From positions 16,473 to 80,472 of the forward strand of contig CAVQDV010000004.1 of the NCBI GenBank assembly GCA_963711375.1: a DNA stretch of 64,000 nt, in the 5' to 3' direction. A program made the translations under genes and the position numbers. Under the pieces are notes generated by a model that did not search any database, was not told the DNA's origin, and worked only from the letters and a program-made list of their open reading frames with translations. Shown here in pieces: positions 63,266 to 64,000 of the stretch. The DNA comes from CAVQDV01 sp963711375 (GTDB lineage: Bacteria; Pseudomonadota; Gammaproteobacteria; Coxiellales; Coxiellaceae). Numbering within the stretch: the stretch's first letter is position 1; every line of letters starts with the position of its first letter.

Positions 63266-63342
63266 ATTCACCCCATGCCGGGATAGCCTCAAAAAATAGT
63301 CACTGGTGTTACTTTTTGAGGCTATCCCGGCATGGGGTGAAT
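63266..63342. repeat. Perfect 30-bp inverted repeat (17-nt loop)
   Basis: Arms at 63266-63295 (ATTCACCCCATGCCGGGATA...) and 63313-63342 are exact complements. The second arm runs into the 3' end of the DUF1016 gene and supplies its stop, so it lies at a truncation point. No gene is inside. It may be a miniature foldback element or an inverted duplication made during repair. Confidence 0.85.
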
Positions 63343-63815
63343 AAGCTGCCCATTTGGCGCTCAAGCTCTGGGGTTGACCAACAATTCTTCGCCGCCTCTA
63401 TTTCGTAAAAGGCTCGAACGGGCTCGCGCGATTCCCGCATCAATATTCGGTAATGAGTCCAGCTTAAATTGGGGTTGAATGTATTCATATTCAATTCGTC
63501 ACGAGGCTCGTGACAAATTCGATCTTGATAGGACAAATAAAATTGACGCATGTATTTTAAATTTGTAGCCCCAAATCCCTTACCATAAAACATAGTAAGT
63601 TTCTTAGAAAGGATTTCCAGTAAGGAACCGCCGTACGATGCACGCTTTTGGCCTTCCTGCTCTTCGTCAACAATCCGTCGCCCTATTTTCCAATAAGCGA
63701 TGGTCATTTCAGCATTAACCGAAGTCACCACATGCTTTCTGGCCTCTTCGATATACGAGCCTATGTCCGAAAAGCAGTGATCAAGGCCTTTAGAAACTAG
63801 TATCGTGTTTGTCAT
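63309..63815 (-). CDS. DUF1016 (YhcG-like) N-terminal fragment
   Basis: The 168 residues match the N-terminal domain of YhcG: ARKHVVTSVNAEMTIAYWKI, GRRIVDEEQEGQKRASYGGS, FGATNLKYMRQFYLSY, LSWTHYRILMRESREPVRAF and YEIEAAKNCWSTPELERQ. Whole family members have about 340 residues and a C-terminal PD-(D/E)xK nuclease domain, which is missing. The frame leaves homology at the edge of a 30-bp inverted repeat. GAGGGAG lies 9 nt before the ATG. With no nuclease domain it is probably non-functional, although the DNA-binding half may still fold. Confidence 0.85.
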   Translation of the reverse strand: MTNTILVSKGLDHCFSDIGSYIEEARKHVVTSVNAEMTIAYWKIGRRIVDEEQEGQKRASYGGSLLEILSKKLTMFYGKGFGATNLKYMRQFYLSYQDRICHEPRDELNMNTFNPNLSWTHYRILMRESREPVRAFYEIEAAKNCWSTPELERQMGSLFTPCRDSLKK

Positions 63816-63839
63816 GGCTCAACTCCCTCTTCAGCTAGA

Positions 63840-63864
63840 ATTCGTCACGAGGCTAGTGACGAAT
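63840..63864. promoter_or_regulatory. Inverted repeat upstream of the DUF1016 gene
   Basis: ATTCGTCAC (63840-63848) and GTGACGAAT (63856-63864) are perfect 9-bp arms, about 25 bp before the start codon: an operator-like site. A near copy (23 of 25 bases) lies inside the gene at 63495-63519. The remaining 63865-64000 stretch is very AT-rich, without a gene that I can see. Confidence 0.55.
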
Positions 63865-64000
63865 CTTCCCATTACAAATCAATCAGTTATAACTGAACCC
63901 AGTATGCCACCCATTGGACTATTTTGTCAATACTAGTTTATATACTTTTTAAATACATATATATGTTTTATATTTGTTTTGCTGAATATAACCATATTCA

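Overview
The window looks like accessory DNA of an intracellular or amoeba-associated gammaproteobacterium, most likely a Legionellales member of the Legionella/Coxiella/Berkiella type. This rests on low GC, a GacA/LetA-type response regulator, a LuxR-type regulator, and many eukaryote-like protein features: ankyrin repeats, an F-box-like motif, a ubiquitin-like domain, a NACHT/pentapeptide/WD40 giant, and two adjacent proteins ending in CaaX prenylation boxes. No ribosomal or core replication genes are present, so the genus is an inference.

Layout. 0-12 kb: the tail of an HTH antitoxin, an unrecognised 1694-residue protein, a LuxR-type regulator, then a NACHT-pentapeptide-WD40 protein (ends CVMM) followed by a 220-residue protein (ends CMIL). 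12-20 kb: an AAA/DUF4143 ATPase, a group II intron RT fragment, BrnTA, an ankyrin protein, a truncated DDE transposase ending in a foldback palindrome, a short DUF2000-like gene, proB without its PUA domain, and an orphan HigA. 20-37 kb: two related modules, each with an acidic-tailed small protein, a tyrosine recombinase and cargo in the same orientation. They are separated by a 5.1-kb palindromic composite (an ISAs1-family element with an identical group II intron in each terminus, in mirror orientation) and a complete HigBA. 37-39 kb: a decayed second group II intron and a transposase remnant.

39-49 kb: a RelE-like/XRE toxin-antitoxin pair, a NarL-family response regulator, then large orphan proteins (repeat-like, F-box-like, multi-spanning membrane, and a gene broken by frameshifts). 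49-55 kb: a HicB-GNAT fusion, a DUF6516/HTH pair, and a DUF3987 gene split by an IS607-type element carrying a serine transposase and an intact-looking TnpB. 55-57 kb: two tandem paralogs and a 523-bp non-coding array of at least 23 units of a 12-bp motif. 57.1-62.3 kb: a Tn3-family transposon (MFS exporter, resolvase, transposase) that cuts off the 3' end of an alpha/beta-hydrolase-like gene. 62.5-64 kb: a ubiquitin-like protein and a DUF1016 (YhcG) N-terminal fragment ending in a perfect 30-bp inverted repeat.

Across the window, the toxin genes of four toxin-antitoxin or toxin-antitoxin-like operons start 6-7 nt after a -10 box, so their mRNAs should be leaderless, while the downstream antitoxins have ordinary Shine-Dalgarno sites. 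The overall picture is an effector and mobile-element repository, with host-directed proteins between layers of nested insertions.
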